The notes under the pieces: generated by a model
What the model was told of the DNA's origin: nothing
What the model saw: the letters and a program-made list of their open reading frames with translations, nothing else
Database searches by the model: none
Assembly: GCA_015680685.1 (NCBI GenBank)
Contig: MNCI01011880.1
Span: 403,333 to 467,332, forward strand
Direction of reading: 5' to 3'
Source: Gnetum montanum
Lineage: Eukaryota; Streptophyta; Gnetopsida; Gnetales; Gnetaceae
DNA: 64,000 nt
Shown: piece by piece, positions 1-12,534 of the stretch
Numbering within the stretch: position 1 is the first letter of the stretch
How the letters are laid out: the number at the start of each line of letters is the position of its first letter
Translations under genes and position numbers: made by a program

Positions 1-785
1 CATAAGAGTGAGTGTTGATATACATTGCCACAGAAAATAAGCAGTGACAAATATTTTGTAGGGTGATACATTGCAAAACAAGATAATGCGGTGTGATGCT
101 TGATTGAGACTGCAAAGTTGTTATTCTCTTTAGTTGTACAGATGACTTTCATTAATGTATGAATATATCTATCTTTCCTTTCTTGACATGATTATCCTTG
201 CATTGGTAAATGCAAAATTGAAATTGAGGTTTTCTTAGGTTATCTTGTTTGGCATGGCACTTGTAATAGCCGTGCATACCATATTGCTTTCTGGTGTAAT
301 AATTAAATGTTTGTTCAGTAAGCGGTCAGCTAGAGTAATTAAAATTCTTACCAAATATACAGTCCTTTGACATTTTTGTTGGTATCCAACATTGCCCATA
401 GGATGAACTCAACAAAGATACGGGACCAGAAATTAATGCTCAACAAGGATATGCACCAAGGATATGCACCATTTCATACATGAGTGAATACATAAAAGTG
501 GCAAGGTGAGTCTGGTCATTGGGAAATCTATAAGAAATATAAAAATCTAGTTACTTATTATCATTTCACTGGAAATAAAAGAATAATTACTAAGAATCTG
601 AATGCTCATCCCATTAAGTAAGGTCCCACAAGAATTAGTGGATGAGCAAAAGCCTAACTTCTTTGAGTAACTGTGCCTAAGCTTGAAGGAAATGTTGCAT
701 GGATATAATAGTTTTCACCTTTTACTAATCTTCCCATTCTCTTATTTTCTTCTTTATTCCTCCCTCTAAAATAGGATAAGGTAAT
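1..785. other. AT-rich intergenic sequence, no gene seen
   Basis: I find no long open frame, no retroelement motif and no tRNA-like signal here. A short direct repeat (aaggatatgcacc, twice around 447-473) is the only structure. The stretch could be an intron or intergenic sequence of the host, but nothing proves it. Confidence 0.5.
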
Positions 786-1799
786 TGTAACACCCTACCT
801 ACTTGACGCCAAGCCAAGCTTGGGTGAAAAATGTACTCTCAAGTCCACTATTGAAGGTGCGCATAACACATTACAAAAATGGATCAAACAACGTAGTAGA
901 AGCTCATAAGTCACTCCTTAAAAATCGTATCAATCACAATGACAAAGAAGCATATGAGCCCAAAACACACTGGCACATAAATTTATATGTAAGCATCATA
1001 ACTAATCAAAGTATATTACACAGTTATCCAACATAACCTATAAGTTTGAGTATCACAAGATGATAGTCAATACATTGGACACTAGATAACAAATATGCAA
1101 CATGCATACTACATAATATATACAGAGGTACATTCATGGATCATCTAGACTAAAAATAATAGCAAACATGTCCATCTCCCTAAGGAATACATATAATGAC
1201 ATGAACAAGAACATCATACTTTAGTTACCATCACCTTCCTTAGGTCCTTGGACCTCTTACATTCTTGATTTCATCACCTATAAACAAAGGGGTTTAGCAT
1301 TAGGACTAAGTAGGAAACTTTACATATACTCTATTGATACAATTTGATCTTGTGTTAGAGGTGAGGTGTCAGGTTTCCAAAAACTTGTATTAGGGTTAGT
1401 ACTACACATGCCATATAATGCCACATACAACCATGCATAGTTATAGTCTCATATAATTTGCATGCCTAACATCACAACACATAGACCACTACAATGATAC
1501 TAATCATGTCATACAACTAGTCATAAACATAACATGACCAAATTAAGTATCATCTAGGTCCAATCACATATGCATAACACACCAATCATTTCATTATTAG
1601 ACCCACTTTTTCAATTCCACGATGGCTAAAATAAGTGTGGTTTTGACATCATTTCACCTAAGCTCAAGCACTAAAAAGGCCCAAAAATAGTGTCACAAGG
1701 CTATATTTTAGCTCTTGGAGGCCCCTAGGGACCATCCTAGGTTATAACCTAGCTTATGAGCATTTTTCTTGGTGACCCTGGAAAAGTTCGAGTGTTACA
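786..1799. mobile_element. LTR-like block bounded by TGTAACAC / GTGTTACA
   Basis: The 1,014-bp segment starts TGTAACAC and ends GTGTTACA, a perfect 8-bp terminal inverted repeat with the TG...CA ends of an LTR. Read on the minus strand its start resembles LTR starts of chromovirus-type gypsy elements, which is inference. Flanking pentamers (gtaat left, atttt right) do not match, so it is not a clean solo LTR. No second copy is seen in the window. A tandem repeat array starts at its right edge. It may be one LTR of an element whose other end is lost. Confidence 0.5.
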
Positions 1800-3050
1800 A
1801 TTTTTCTAAGTATGGGAAGTGATGCAAATTACGCATCTATGGCACCCTTGTCTACATCAACTACATAAAACCTGCATTTTGGCCCAAATTTTAACCTTGT
1901 GAGGTCTTGTATAGCTCCCCCAAGGCCTCACGACTTGCTAGGAGTTAAATCTCAACATTCTGGCAACTTGACCATGGGATCCTTAGACCAAAATCTTTGT
2001 AACTTTGATGTTGACACTAATGCCAATGTTAGCACCTCCATGTCACTCCACATCTTTAGTTTGCAACATTCAACAGGTCTACAAGCTTCTTAATACCCAA
2101 AAAACATCATTTTGACTCAATTTGGTGTCAATTTAAGCATCTTGGGAGTTAGAATTTTCAATCTAAAAAATTGTTAAAATTTTTTCTAACTATGGTGCAC
2201 TTGGAAAAGCTTTATTTTATGATCCTTGACCATTAAGTTCACTATTTGATACCTTCCCCTACTTCTTAGGCTTCTTAGTATTGTCTTGACATCATTTGAC
2301 ATTAGTTTAGGGGTCAAATTGACTAAGTATAGGTGATGTTGATGTTGGCTCGTTTGCTCAAAATTTCAACTTGGTCAAAATTTCCAAAATCTAACTATGG
2401 GTGGTGTTGACATTGATGCCAGCAATAGTGTTAGCATCACCATCCTTGGACCTTGTAAAATAACATTATTAACATGCATAATCTACTTGAAACCTTATCT
2501 CTTGCCTTGTTGGGCTCCTTAGCATCATCTTTGTAGCGTTCAACACCAATTTGAAGGTCAAATAGGAGCATGGTTGGTCAAAATTACAACCTAGTTAAAA
2601 TGGTGAAAAACTGACTAAGTGTTGTTAACTTAGCATTAGCATCAGCACTTTTAGCACATGCAAGCTAACATCCTTGACACTCCTAATCAACATTGGACAT
2701 CATCTTCTTGCCTCACAAGTTCCTCAATGTAATCTTAGCATCATTTAGCATTAGTTCAAGCATCAAATGGGGCATTGGAAGACTTAGAACAATAGTTAGG
2801 AAATACTGGTAAAATCATTTCTAAGTGTTGGTTAGTGTCAATGTTAGTGTCACCTTTAATGGGGCCTACACAACTCAAGTTCAAAGGTCAAACTTACTAA
2901 GAATGAGATCAAGGATAACTCCCAGTGAACTTTACTTAGCTTCGGGCTCAAATCTAGTAATCCTAGCCTTACAGATATGGCATCAAAACCCATATTTCAA
3001 AGCTAGTTTCTTAAGATCTTGGGCACATTTTTTGAGATTATCAGAGATTT
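1800..3050. repeat. degenerate tandem array, unit about 200 bp, six units
   Basis: The phrase 'aaaat-tnctaactatgg-gtgntgttgac' recurs near 1,800, 1,990, 2,186, 2,389, 2,612 and 2,817, a spacing of about 190-225 bp. Each unit also carries versions of 'cttagcatcatttagcattagttcaagcatcaaat' and 'ggtcaaaat'. Units are strongly diverged. Open frames inside are short and unsupported. The first unit starts exactly where the LTR-like block ends, so it may be untranslated sequence of that element. Confidence 0.65.
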
Positions 3051-3316
3051 AAAGTGCATGTAACAAACCTCCTAGTATCATCCACATGCTCCACAACCAC
3101 CATAGTTCTTTTAGGCTCTAGTAACAGCGTTGACACAACATCTACATTAACCAAGCAGCACCTACATTAGCCCTCGAGACTTATAATTTTTCAGGCTTTA
3201 ATGTTAGTCTCTTGAGTTAGAATTTTTTTAGATCTAGCATTAGTGACTAGACACTTAGCCAAAACAACCCTATTTTGGTCTAGAATTAATTTTAGATTGC
3301 TCATATGACTTCTTCA

Positions 3317-3375
3317 TCCATATCCTCACCCTTTAGAGGTTACGAATTATTCGTCCATATCCTCACCCTTTAGAG
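3317..3375. repeat. 22-bp direct duplication, period 37
   Basis: The string tccatatcctcaccctttag occurs at 3,317 and 3,354 with identical sequence. It is a small local duplication of no known function. Confidence 0.85.
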
Positions 3376-4049
3376 ATTTAATCCTACTCTTCAAACCCAT
3401 ATTTTTCTCATGAGTTGGGATTTTTATTGTTAGTTTTATCTTACTTATGTTTTTGCTTCAACACTTGTAGTTTGACCCTTCCTAGGAGGTAAACACTCAT
3501 TTTTTAAGGCAATAAAGTATTCTATTCTTTGGGAAGGAAACCTAAATCCTTCTCCCATATTATAGCATCTTTTATTATACCATTTTATGTCATTTTATTC
3601 ATGTTTTTACACTTGGTTTTTATTTTATCTTCCATAGTCTATTCTATACTTAGCCATTTGTTAAGCAATAAATCCTTAGCCACTTTTTAGCATTTAAACC
3701 ATAAGTTCTTATCATTTCCCTATCATTTTTGGTTGTTGTTAGTAGGCTAATTCCACATTCAATTGGAAATTTGTGCCCCATTATGTCATAATCGTTGACT
3801 TAGTAATGGTTATATCGGGTTAAAAACCGTTTGTAATCATGAATTGAGTACTCTAATACTTAGTTTGTGGAGGTATCCTTGTAGAGTTGGGAAGAATAAT
3901 TTTTCTAGAACATTTTTGGTAGTAGAAGGAGGATCAATAGGGTTTTTAGTTTTTCAAAGCTATTATTAGAACACTTAGTTTATTTTCCACTTTGCACTTG
4001 ATCTTGTTTTCTTCTAAGTCTAGGTATGCATGAAACACTTGTTGACACC
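3376..4049. other. AT-rich spacer, nothing recognised
   Basis: No coding or repeat signature is visible. It precedes the gag-like relic that starts at 4,050 and may be the leader or LTR of that relic, but no primer-binding site is recognisable. Confidence 0.4.
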
Positions 4050-5870
4050 ATGTCTACCCAAGGTTCGAACTCCTTCCAAAAATTCGAAACCTATAAACTA
4101 ATGGAATCATGAAAGGCACAAGCTTTTACAACACCTATGATGCAACATCATTTCAAAGTTACATGTGCTAAGTGAGAATTAAATATCATGCTTCTCAAGA
4201 ATGAGTTGAGGAGGATGGTTGCCTATGAAATAGCCAATAGTTTAGGGCCTTTTCTACCCGATACAAACCATCCTATTGAGTCAATTCTATTGAAATAGAA
4301 TACATTGGCAAAATACCTGATCATCAAGGACAAAGTCTAGGCAATGCTAAGCATTATTGGAGATCATCTCATAAAAAATTATTAACAATAGAAACTATCA
4401 ATTTGAAGACTAGTAGAGCAAGCAAGGTGATGACATTAGGAACCATGATGATGATGAGGAGGAACATCATCACATTTCTCTTTTTGTAGATTCTTTTCAT
4501 CTGTCACACAATCCTACTCTATAGCATGTGAACCTCATTGGGTCCACTAATCTATTCTCCATCTTCCCACCTCTAATTGTCACTCCTACATCATTTGTCT
4601 TAGTTAATCATGCCACCATACTCCCACTGATAACCAATTTGCCTCCTACCTATAGCCTATTCCAAAACATAGTTATGGTTAACCCTACCTTCCCATCACT
4701 GATACAAAGCATTAATGCACCTCTCAACCCATTTCAAGCATTACATCACTTAGGTATAATTAATAGTCATAAATTTTCTTACCTTTCTTATGAGCATCAA
4801 AGTGTTGCGTTGACGTTTATGTGGTGTTGCCCCATTGATCTAGTGTTTGCTACATCTACGGGCCCCATCGATGCAACCTTGTAATAAAAACTATAAATAT
4901 GAGCTCACAACTATGTTTATGGGGAGTCAAGTCATAGTAGTAGCCAAACTCTTGCATTTTTTACATTCAAAAGTTAGAATATTTTCCCAAGTGCCTACAA
5001 CAGGAGTCATTGAGTATACAGATTTTTATTCAAGCATTGTTGTACTTGAGCATGATAGTGTGTGCGGCAATAAAGATGAGCTTCTTGATAAACCTTGTAG
5101 CATTCTGGATAGTTTAAATGTTTTATTCATGCATTTAATGTTTTTAGTTATTTATTCAATGTTCTTTAGTAATTAAGCTAATTAAGTAATTAAGTGAGAT
5201 AAGCTAAATAGAAATTAAGTAAACACATAAGTATGATTGCTTCGAGCATGCATATGACTTTTGGTAATCCCAACAACGCTTAATGCTTGGTAACCTAACA
5301 ATGTTATTTGTGTTTAGGATGTGTACGGCAAGTGGGACTAGATACTTATGTTAGGACTGGTTAAACAATAGTTAGCCCATTAGATTAAAGTAGACATTAA
5401 ATTACTTTATTCTTGATCCTGTTTATTTTAAGCACCAAAATCATAAAGTATAAAATGACAAAAATCATATGCCTTGATTACACTTAACCATACCTTTGTA
5501 CATCACAAGTTTAATTTGGAAGACAATGAGTGACCATTAGGGCAAGGTTCACTTCCTAGATGACTAGTATACTAGAAGACATAGAGTCTGTGGAATTTGA
5601 TCGGATTGCATGTGAACGCTTCGTGATTTGTATGGTTGAGCATAAGGGTACCTTTCACTGCTCATCACTTTCCCATCATCTACACCTCACGTTGCACCAT
5701 TTGATGCTATATTTGATGCTATTGCACCATAGAGTCATGACATCTATTCAGCATTGATGCATATGTACCAATGCATCCAAGGATACATAGACAAGGATGT
5801 GTTAATGGGCATGCATCAACACAACCAACTTATTGATGTTTCATTAACCAATGTAGTCTATTCCAACTAT
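4050..5870 (+). pseudogene. gag-like retroelement relic, split by a solo LTR
   Basis: From the ATG at 4,050 a degenerate frame reads MSTQGSNSFQKFETYK, followed by stops and frame changes. A proline-rich, low-complexity segment follows (about 4,528-4,787). After the solo LTR (4,788-5,667) open sequence resumes (5,668-5,870) with short hydrophobic and histidine-containing stretches. This resembles the N-terminal half of plant gypsy gag proteins in composition, but no conserved gag motif or zinc knuckle is seen. The two sides join through the duplicated pentamer CTTTC. It could be any decayed element ORF, and the family is not identified. Confidence 0.35.
4788..5667 (+). mobile_element. solo LTR of the element 2b/3 family with 5-bp TSD CTTTC
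   Basis: This 880-bp block is homologous to the reverse complement of the element 2b LTRs. Matching stretches surround 'aaagttagaatattttcccaagtg', 'cttatgttagga' and the end 'ggtacctttcactgctcatca'. It is flanked by the perfect direct repeat CTTTC at 4,783-4,787 and 5,668-5,672. The first bases are TTATGAG instead of the family's TGATGAG. A TATA box (tataaata) is at 4,892-4,899. No PBS follows, so it is the product of LTR-LTR recombination. Confidence 0.85.
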
Positions 5871-5872
5871 AC

Positions 5873-8800
5873 GTGATAATATATATGCTGATATTAATAA
5901 TGTAGAATATGATATTTTATTTAATAAGCAAACATACGATCCATTTAGTAATGCATTAATTTAAAAATATACTTACAAGTTGTGCATTTCTTTCTTGATT
6001 ACTTCCTCTAGAGATGTGTGTTAAGCCTAGTGTTATCATATCTTGATCTTGAAGTAAACATGTAATTTCTCATTGCAACTCTAGACTTGGATTTAAAGTA
6101 TCTATTTCCAACTCTACTATAAATTCTAATCATGCTAGTTCATTCTAAAATTATTAGATGAATAGAATGAGTCGTTGCAAAGTATAATCTTGTAAAAAAA
6201 AAAATTTAACTTAAGAACAATACATTATATGATTATTTATAGTATTTTGTTGGTTTGTAATTATTCGTATTTTTGTACTTGAAGCTTTTGATTGGCGCTT
6301 TAAGTTTTGTTTGCTAAAGTACTAGAAAAATTAAAAGAGTTATATCATGTTGTTAAAGTAGTAAAACTATTTAAAAATAAAATAATAATTTATTCTTTGA
6401 TTAATATCTAAAATTGATTTAATTGACTTGCAATAATTTATTCAAGTTAAATAATCATTTGACCATAGTTATCAACCATTATTCCTACTTTATGGAGAAA
6501 AATATCACCTATTATTTTCTCTCAAAAATTTCAAAAATCTACTTGAATAATGGTAATGTTGGTTAAAGATAATCCTTTTGCTAAGAAGTTTGTGTATTAA
6601 AAAAGGAAAATAATACAATCATAATTTTCTTTCAAAGGTATATCATTTAATGTTAATATAGTTCATTTTTGCACCAAATTTGATTCCATATATGATATCA
6701 TGATTTTCAATAAGCTAGAGTATTATGTTGATAGCTTCTTTAAAGTATGTTGCACAAAAATAAAATAAATTTGCATGTGTGAAAAGCATGGGAAAATCTT
6801 AAGTATTGGACATTCAAACCATGAGAAGACTATCAAGGTAGAGTGTTTCTTTATGTGTACAATAAACATCCAAGGTTGAGTAGTTATAACTGTTATCTAT
6901 AATAGGTATGAAAATGAATTCGAAAAACTAAAATATCATACACAATGACAAGTTAAAGAAATGCAATTATTCTTTTATGCAAGAAAGGTTATCAATATAT
7001 TACACATATTTTTTTTTGTTGGATAAAGAGGATTGACATTAGGTTGGCAACTGATTGTAAAACCATGCCAAATCTCATGGATGAGTTTCTTTTTCTTTTT
7101 TCTTTTTTCTAGATTTTGCAGATGCTAGGGTATTCTGATGTGATGTGATGCATAGTACTTACATAGCCTAGCGGATGTGAAAAAATGGGCAAGGGCTTGC
7201 TAGGGCATCATTTAGAAAGTCATTGTTCTAGGAAAGGCATCAAAAGAAAGATTAAAAAATACATGGGAAAAAAAATGATTGAAGATGATACAAAGAAATT
7301 GCAAATAAATAAAGTTCTAGCTCTTCATGGAGAAAAAAAGTCATGTAGGTTACTTCATTTTATTGGGGAAAAGGCTAGGATGATGATGTATATTTATTGG
7401 AAGATGTAAGGTAATAGGAATAATGAATATTGATAATGAGTAGATTATTTATGTTGTAAAGCAAGGCAATAAGGTATTACTATTTCATCACCTATCAATT
7501 GTTGTGGTTGAGGCATTAAAAAATTTTGTATTTTTATTCAAAGAGGTTTTGTCCTTGGAACTTTATAAACATTTGTGTTTGATAGAAATGATAGAATGAT
7601 GTTTCTTTCACCTCATTTAACTGGTTTTTAAATATAATCCATAGTTTTTAGATTATGGTGCATAAGTTGTAGTTGAGACTAAGATATGGTCTTTCAAACG
7701 TATTTTTGATAATAGGTGAGTGAAGATGGTGCTCCTTGAAATTCGGTTTTAATATGTCAAAAAAATTGAAAGATTTAATGAAAATGATAAATTTGGTATA
7801 AACTACCAAAATTAACAAACATGACAAAATTAACTAAATTGAAAAATGTAATAATTTTAATGTTAATGATATTATCAAAATCTTGTAAATTGAATATTAT
7901 AAGACTTGAGAAAAGTACACTGTGTATGAATTTGATTTTTCATTATTAACAAATCCTACTAGAAAATATATATGTTAATAAACTTGCTTGTGTTTTTATC
8001 TATTGCTTAGTAATAGTTTTGAAAAAATTCATGTTTTTGTTTATGAGGAGTAGTTGTTTGTTTCATATTGCCATCATTATTTTGAAACAAAATCGGTTGG
8101 ATATTAAAAGTTTTAGAAAAATATCTAAAAATAGTTATGAAAGACTTTTGAAACAAATAGTTATGCATTTCAACTAAATAATAATAAAAAAGTTTTTGTT
8201 GAATAGGAGCATTAGATTATTACATGTTTTTGTTATTCTTTTAGAATACGTAAGTTTTTGTTGAATAGGAGCATTAGATTATTACATGTTTTTGTTATTC
8301 TTTTAGAATACGTTTGGTAGTATGGTAGTAGTTTGAAAAAATTATTCAGATAATTAGTTTTAATAAAAAACTACAAAAGGCAAACAAAATAATTTGAAAG
8401 TAATAGTTTCAAAAATCTTACTTATTTCTGTTCATGAGGACTATTTGGTTCTTACATGCCTTTTTTTTTAATTTTAGGATAATAATGGTTATTGTACCAT
8501 CCTTTTTACCATAGTTGAATTTTTTTTTTTACAGAAATGTAAGAAATTTGATTTCATCTCAATATTATTTGAATTTAAGGTGTATCTATTCTTCTTCAAC
8601 TTGATGATTTGCTTGTGAGATGCTAGCTTGCTCTTGACATTATGAACCTTTTTTTTTAAAATAGATTTTCACTTTCTTTTTTGTCATTTTATTTTTGAGA
8701 CTGATTATTTAGCTTATTTTCTCAATTTTCTATATTTTCATTTGTTCTTCTTCTACCAAAAATATAATGAAAAAGAAAAAGAAAAAGAAAACAAAAAACA

Positions 8801-10168
8801 AAATCAAAGTGATTTAGTTAATTCCAAAATAGACAACATGAAAGTTATTTATTGAAAGATCATTTAAAAGAGTAAAAGTACATTGAAATTATTGATACAA
8901 CACCTCATATTTTACTTACTTGAATGTTAACTTCATGTTCTATTTTTTAGAGGAATTAGTTTATTGAAGTTCAAGGGACCTTTTTCATTTGATTCTTTTA
9001 TACCCAAGGTATTGAGAAAGAGAATGCTTATTTATGCTAAAAAATAAATCATGGAATTTTGATTTTTTAAATGAAAAATAATAGTTAAATATTTTTAAAA
9101 TTAATTAAAGAGTTTGTTACCTTTGTTGATGTTCATTTTTTTTCACTTTTGATTTTCTACAAATTTGTTTTAACATTTTCATTGTCAATTTTTTGTTTAT
9201 TTTTGTTTGAAGGGTTCGAGTATAATATTTTAGCTAATCTTTGAAAATTTTTCTTTGGTCATTTTCTTAACATTCTATAAGAAATTCAAGAATTAAGAAA
9301 ATATTATTCAAATTCATAAACTTGAGAACCATCATTCAAATTTATCAATTTCACTATGAGTATACAAAATTATCCATTGTTTAAAATTGTTAATTTGAAA
9401 ATTGTAAATTTGACAATCTTACATATCTCATTTAAAACTATAAATTCTAGATCCATTAATGAAAATTATAAATTTTAAAAATCAGGAGTACTTGATTATT
9501 GTTTTTAAATCTATAATTGAAAATGTTTCATTTTTGGAATCATTAATCAAAATCAATGAAAATACTTCCATTATTAAAAATCATAAATCTTAGATCATGA
9601 ATTTAATGCTCTAAATGTAGTAAGAAAAATGAATATGAGACATGAAAACAAACTAAAGTAGTAATATGGTTATGATAATTTAGCACTGCCCACTAGAATT
9701 AAACTCAAACTAGATGACTATATGTACCTTTTGGACATATAGCCTATTGAAATAGAACTTGTGAGTTGCAAACCATAAACTGCATGTTCTAAGCAACTAA
9801 GCAATGCCACCATAAGAATTTAATTATCAAATTAGCCAATAAGAATTTAGTTAAATCATTTCTTGAGTTCTATTATATTATTATGATAACTACCTATCAA
9901 ATTAGTAGATATGGTTTATAATACAACCTTCATCATAAATAATCAACATGAATGCTTACATCAAACCTACATTTTCATCAATATGGTAAATTAGAAAATG
10001 AACATCACCAAATAAAACTTTGTTAAGAGATGAAAAAAAGCTTTGAAATAACCTACAATTCCAAATCTAGGAATGTTTTTAGAAAAGGTAACTTGTGGAA
10101 GTAACAAATAAAATAATCTTCCTTGTTTTGTAATGTATGTCTTGAATCATACTTAAATGGAAACAATC
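5873..10168. other. 4.3 kb AT-rich sequence without a recognisable gene
   Basis: The sequence is dominated by A/T runs and short degenerate repeats. A lysine-rich open frame of 74 codons at 7,185-7,409 has no motif and is not called. Purine-rich simple sequence lies at 8,768-8,800. At 9,240-9,620 a loose repeat of 'atcattaatcaaaat-ataaa' is visible. The stretch ends abruptly at the truncated LTR of element 1. Confidence 0.6.
8191..8312. repeat. perfect 60-bp tandem duplication, period 62
   Basis: The 60 bases at 8,191-8,250 recur without change at 8,253-8,312, separated by 'ta'. The lack of any mismatch in otherwise decayed sequence implies a recent duplication, or a collapsed or misassembled read region. 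Confidence 0.95.
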
Positions 10169-11175
10169 TGTAGCGACCTGTCTGTGTTGCACGTGCCTGC
10201 ATGACCATTGGGCAAGCTGCCATGCCATAATTACAAGTCTGCCATGTTGTAATTATGCTGTCAGAGCAACGGTGCAATTAGGTGAAGTGCATTGATGTAG
10301 CACAACTGTTTGCCACGCTTTGCTATGCTTTGTAGCGTAGCATGTTTGGCGTAGTATAGCATCTTGTTACACTGTGCTACGTTACATAGCGTAGCGTAGC
10401 GTCGCCGTTGGTTCGAAGTAAAAAATTTGCGTCGTATCTTGCTGCATGCATTGGAAACCTTTGAAGTGCGCTGACTATTTATTACATATTTGCTACGCTA
10501 TGCTACACTATGTAGCATAGCATAGCGTAGCGATTGGCCTTAGTTGTAAAAAAAACCTCATCAATCTGCAAACATTGCCTCTTGCACCGCAAAACTTGTG
10601 AACTAGCTGATCCGACCCTTTGAGTTAGCTTCTGTCACTTTTGTAGAATTGCTATGCCTCGCTGCGCCATGTAGCTTAGCGTAGCATAGTAGCAAACATG
10701 GCTTGCTTTTTGCCAAAGTTTGCCGCTTTCTGACGGAAGAAGACATTGTTGAAAGACTTGAAGTCGAGCGAGGGGGATTGATCATCTAGCTTTTGCTACG
10801 TTGTGCTACACTGCATAGCATAGCATAGTGTAGCACTTCATTCTACAATCATATTCTGAAGCTTGCTACACTACATAGCGAGGTGTAGCGTAGTGTAGCA
10901 AACTTCGTGACTTAGAAAACTTGTTGAACTATTTCACGCATCCTGAGCGATGCTGACAACTCCACGCATTGCTTCTGAGCAGGCTATCGGCTAGGTAAAC
11001 TACTCAAGTGGGTAGGCAAGATGATCCGTAGAGCCTATTTACACCTAAAGTAGAAAATTTGCCAAACTGGCCAGCCTAGATTTAGAGTGTTCTTCTCCTG
11101 AGGAACTTCCATAACGCTGCACGAATTGTAAAGACCTGGTGAAGCAAGCATGCCTTCAGATTTTGGGGTGTTTCA
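10169..11175 (-). repeat. element 1 3' LTR, only the U3 part kept
   Basis: These 1,007 bp match 26,644-27,648 along their length, including 'gtaattacaagtctgc', the gctacgcta palindromes and the shared end ggggtgtttca. Homology stops at 10,169, whereas the right copy appears to continue about 700 bp to a TATA box and PBS. A near-matching pentamer flanks the pair (caatc at 10,164-10,168; aaatc at 27,649-27,653). A complete 1-kb LTR with TG...CA ends is therefore the alternative reading. Confidence 0.85.
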
Positions 11176-11192
11176 TTGGTCCCTCTTTGTCG
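11176..11192 (-). other. polypurine tract of element 1
   Basis: On the minus strand the bases before the LTR start TGAAACACC read ACAAAGAGGGACCAA, a purine-rich tract in the position where plus-strand DNA synthesis starts. It fixes this LTR edge and the minus orientation. Confidence 0.7.
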
Positions 11193-12258
11193 ATGTCTGG
11201 AGGATGGACTCAAGAGATGTCGACAAAAAATATGAAACACCACGGAAGAAGAAATGCCAACATTGTTGCTCGGTGATTGTCAAGACGTCACTTGGCTACG
11301 CTTGAGAGTGTTGCAATGAAAGGGTAAAGCGGGGAGGAAGGAGGTTTAGAAAAAGGGTAAAGATGAGGTTTAGTAGAGTCCCTCATCAGAGTGCTCATGA
11401 GGGAGTTGTTTGCATTTTCATCTTTTACTCTTGCTGACCTTCGACCTCTTGTAGGACAGGTGCTTCTTTCCCAAGATGAGTTATGTTACATCCGTGTGGG
11501 GTCTTGACTTGCCTACAGACGCTTCCCATGCGACGAGCTGTGTTACGCACGTCATGGAATTTGCACTCTGAAGTAGTCAAGCTAGTTGAGGCACTCACTT
11601 CGCGATGCCATAGCATTTGCTATTGTGGCAAGACGTGCTTCTGGCTGCACCCTGTAAGCATGACGGAGAGCAAAACAACCACGATGCAAAGCGAGGGCAA
11701 AAGCCTTACTTGTTGTAGATGTTGTTGAAGCTTTTGGATACCTTTGTTGGTGTATGGTGTCCAAAGTAGGATGGCCAACAGTGGCCTCGGCAACATCGAC
11801 GTGGTGGAACCGGCATCGAAGGCATTGGGAGTTGCTGTGAGTGCGAATGCTCTGGAATCCTTGCCAAAGGCATGCATTCTCAGTTTAGTTATGGGATCAG
11901 CTACCACATAGCTAAACGTTGTGCAAGCCAAGGTGTTGGTAGGGGGCTGGAGGAAAACAATATTGTGGTTGGGCCATAATACTGCCGGAACTCCAACGGC
12001 GGACACTAGCTAAGGAACTACCGTCAGGGCGGTGGCTTGTGACGACGATAGGTGTGGAGGGCCAGTGCGATGTCATATGACATCTCCGAAGGGTCAGCAT
12101 GATGCCAAGGGTGATGGCATCACATACATTCCAGATCACGTTCCCATTGTGTCGTGAATTGTGTTTTGGAGCTGCAACATCCCACCCCCATGTCGGCACT
12201 GTGCATGCTCGTTCGATGTGTACTTGGGGCAGGTGCATCCTAGGGATGTGACGTGAAC
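11193..12258 (-). other. element 1 3' region between integrase and LTR; two unassigned open frames
   Basis: The GC content is higher than in the flanks. Two overlapping minus-strand open frames of 123 codons (11,912-12,283) and 128 codons (11,620-12,006) lie in different frames. Neither has a recognisable domain or a convincing membrane segment, so I do not call an envelope gene. Some plus-strand frames are open too, as expected of GC-richer sequence. It is best described as the 3' untranslated region, possibly with an unrecognised ORF. Confidence 0.45.
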
Positions 12259-12531
12259 CCAGTTTAAGGTCTTGGTAGACCATGTGCTGGTTTAGGGTCC
12301 CAATGGACCGCCGTGTTGGTTTAAGGTTCCAACAGACCGTACATGCCAGTTTAACATCATAGCGGACGTGCTATGCCAGTTTATAGTCATAGTGGACTAG
12401 TTGTGCTAGTTTTACGTTGTATCAGACGGTCACCACTAGTTTAACATCATAGCAGATGTTGCTTGTTGCTACCAGTTTAATGTCGTAGTGGACACTGCTC
12501 GTTGCTGCCAGTTTAACGTCGTAGTAGATGA
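12259..12531. repeat. hairpin array 1: nine units of CAGTTTAA plus 4-bp stem-loop
   Basis: Nine units (plus a decayed tenth) read (C/T)AGTTTAA followed by a 4-bp stem and a 5-6-base loop. Stems include GGTC/GACC twice, GGTT/GACC, AGTC/GACT, CATC/GATG, TGTC/GACA and CGTC/GATG. Stem sequences differ from unit to unit but pairing is mostly kept, sometimes through G-T pairs; one unit (CATC/GACG) has a mismatch. The array lies directly downstream of the integrase stop codon (12,535-12,537, minus). Related arrays lie at 16,264 and 21,407. Confidence 0.85.
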
Positions 12532-12534
12532 TGC

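Noticed and set aside
786-1799. Clean solo LTR
   Set aside because: The ends look right but the flanking pentamers do not match, so only an LTR-like block is claimed.
7185-7409. Lysine-rich 74-codon open frame
   Set aside because: Low-complexity composition, no motif, no neighbours; expected by chance in AT-rich DNA.
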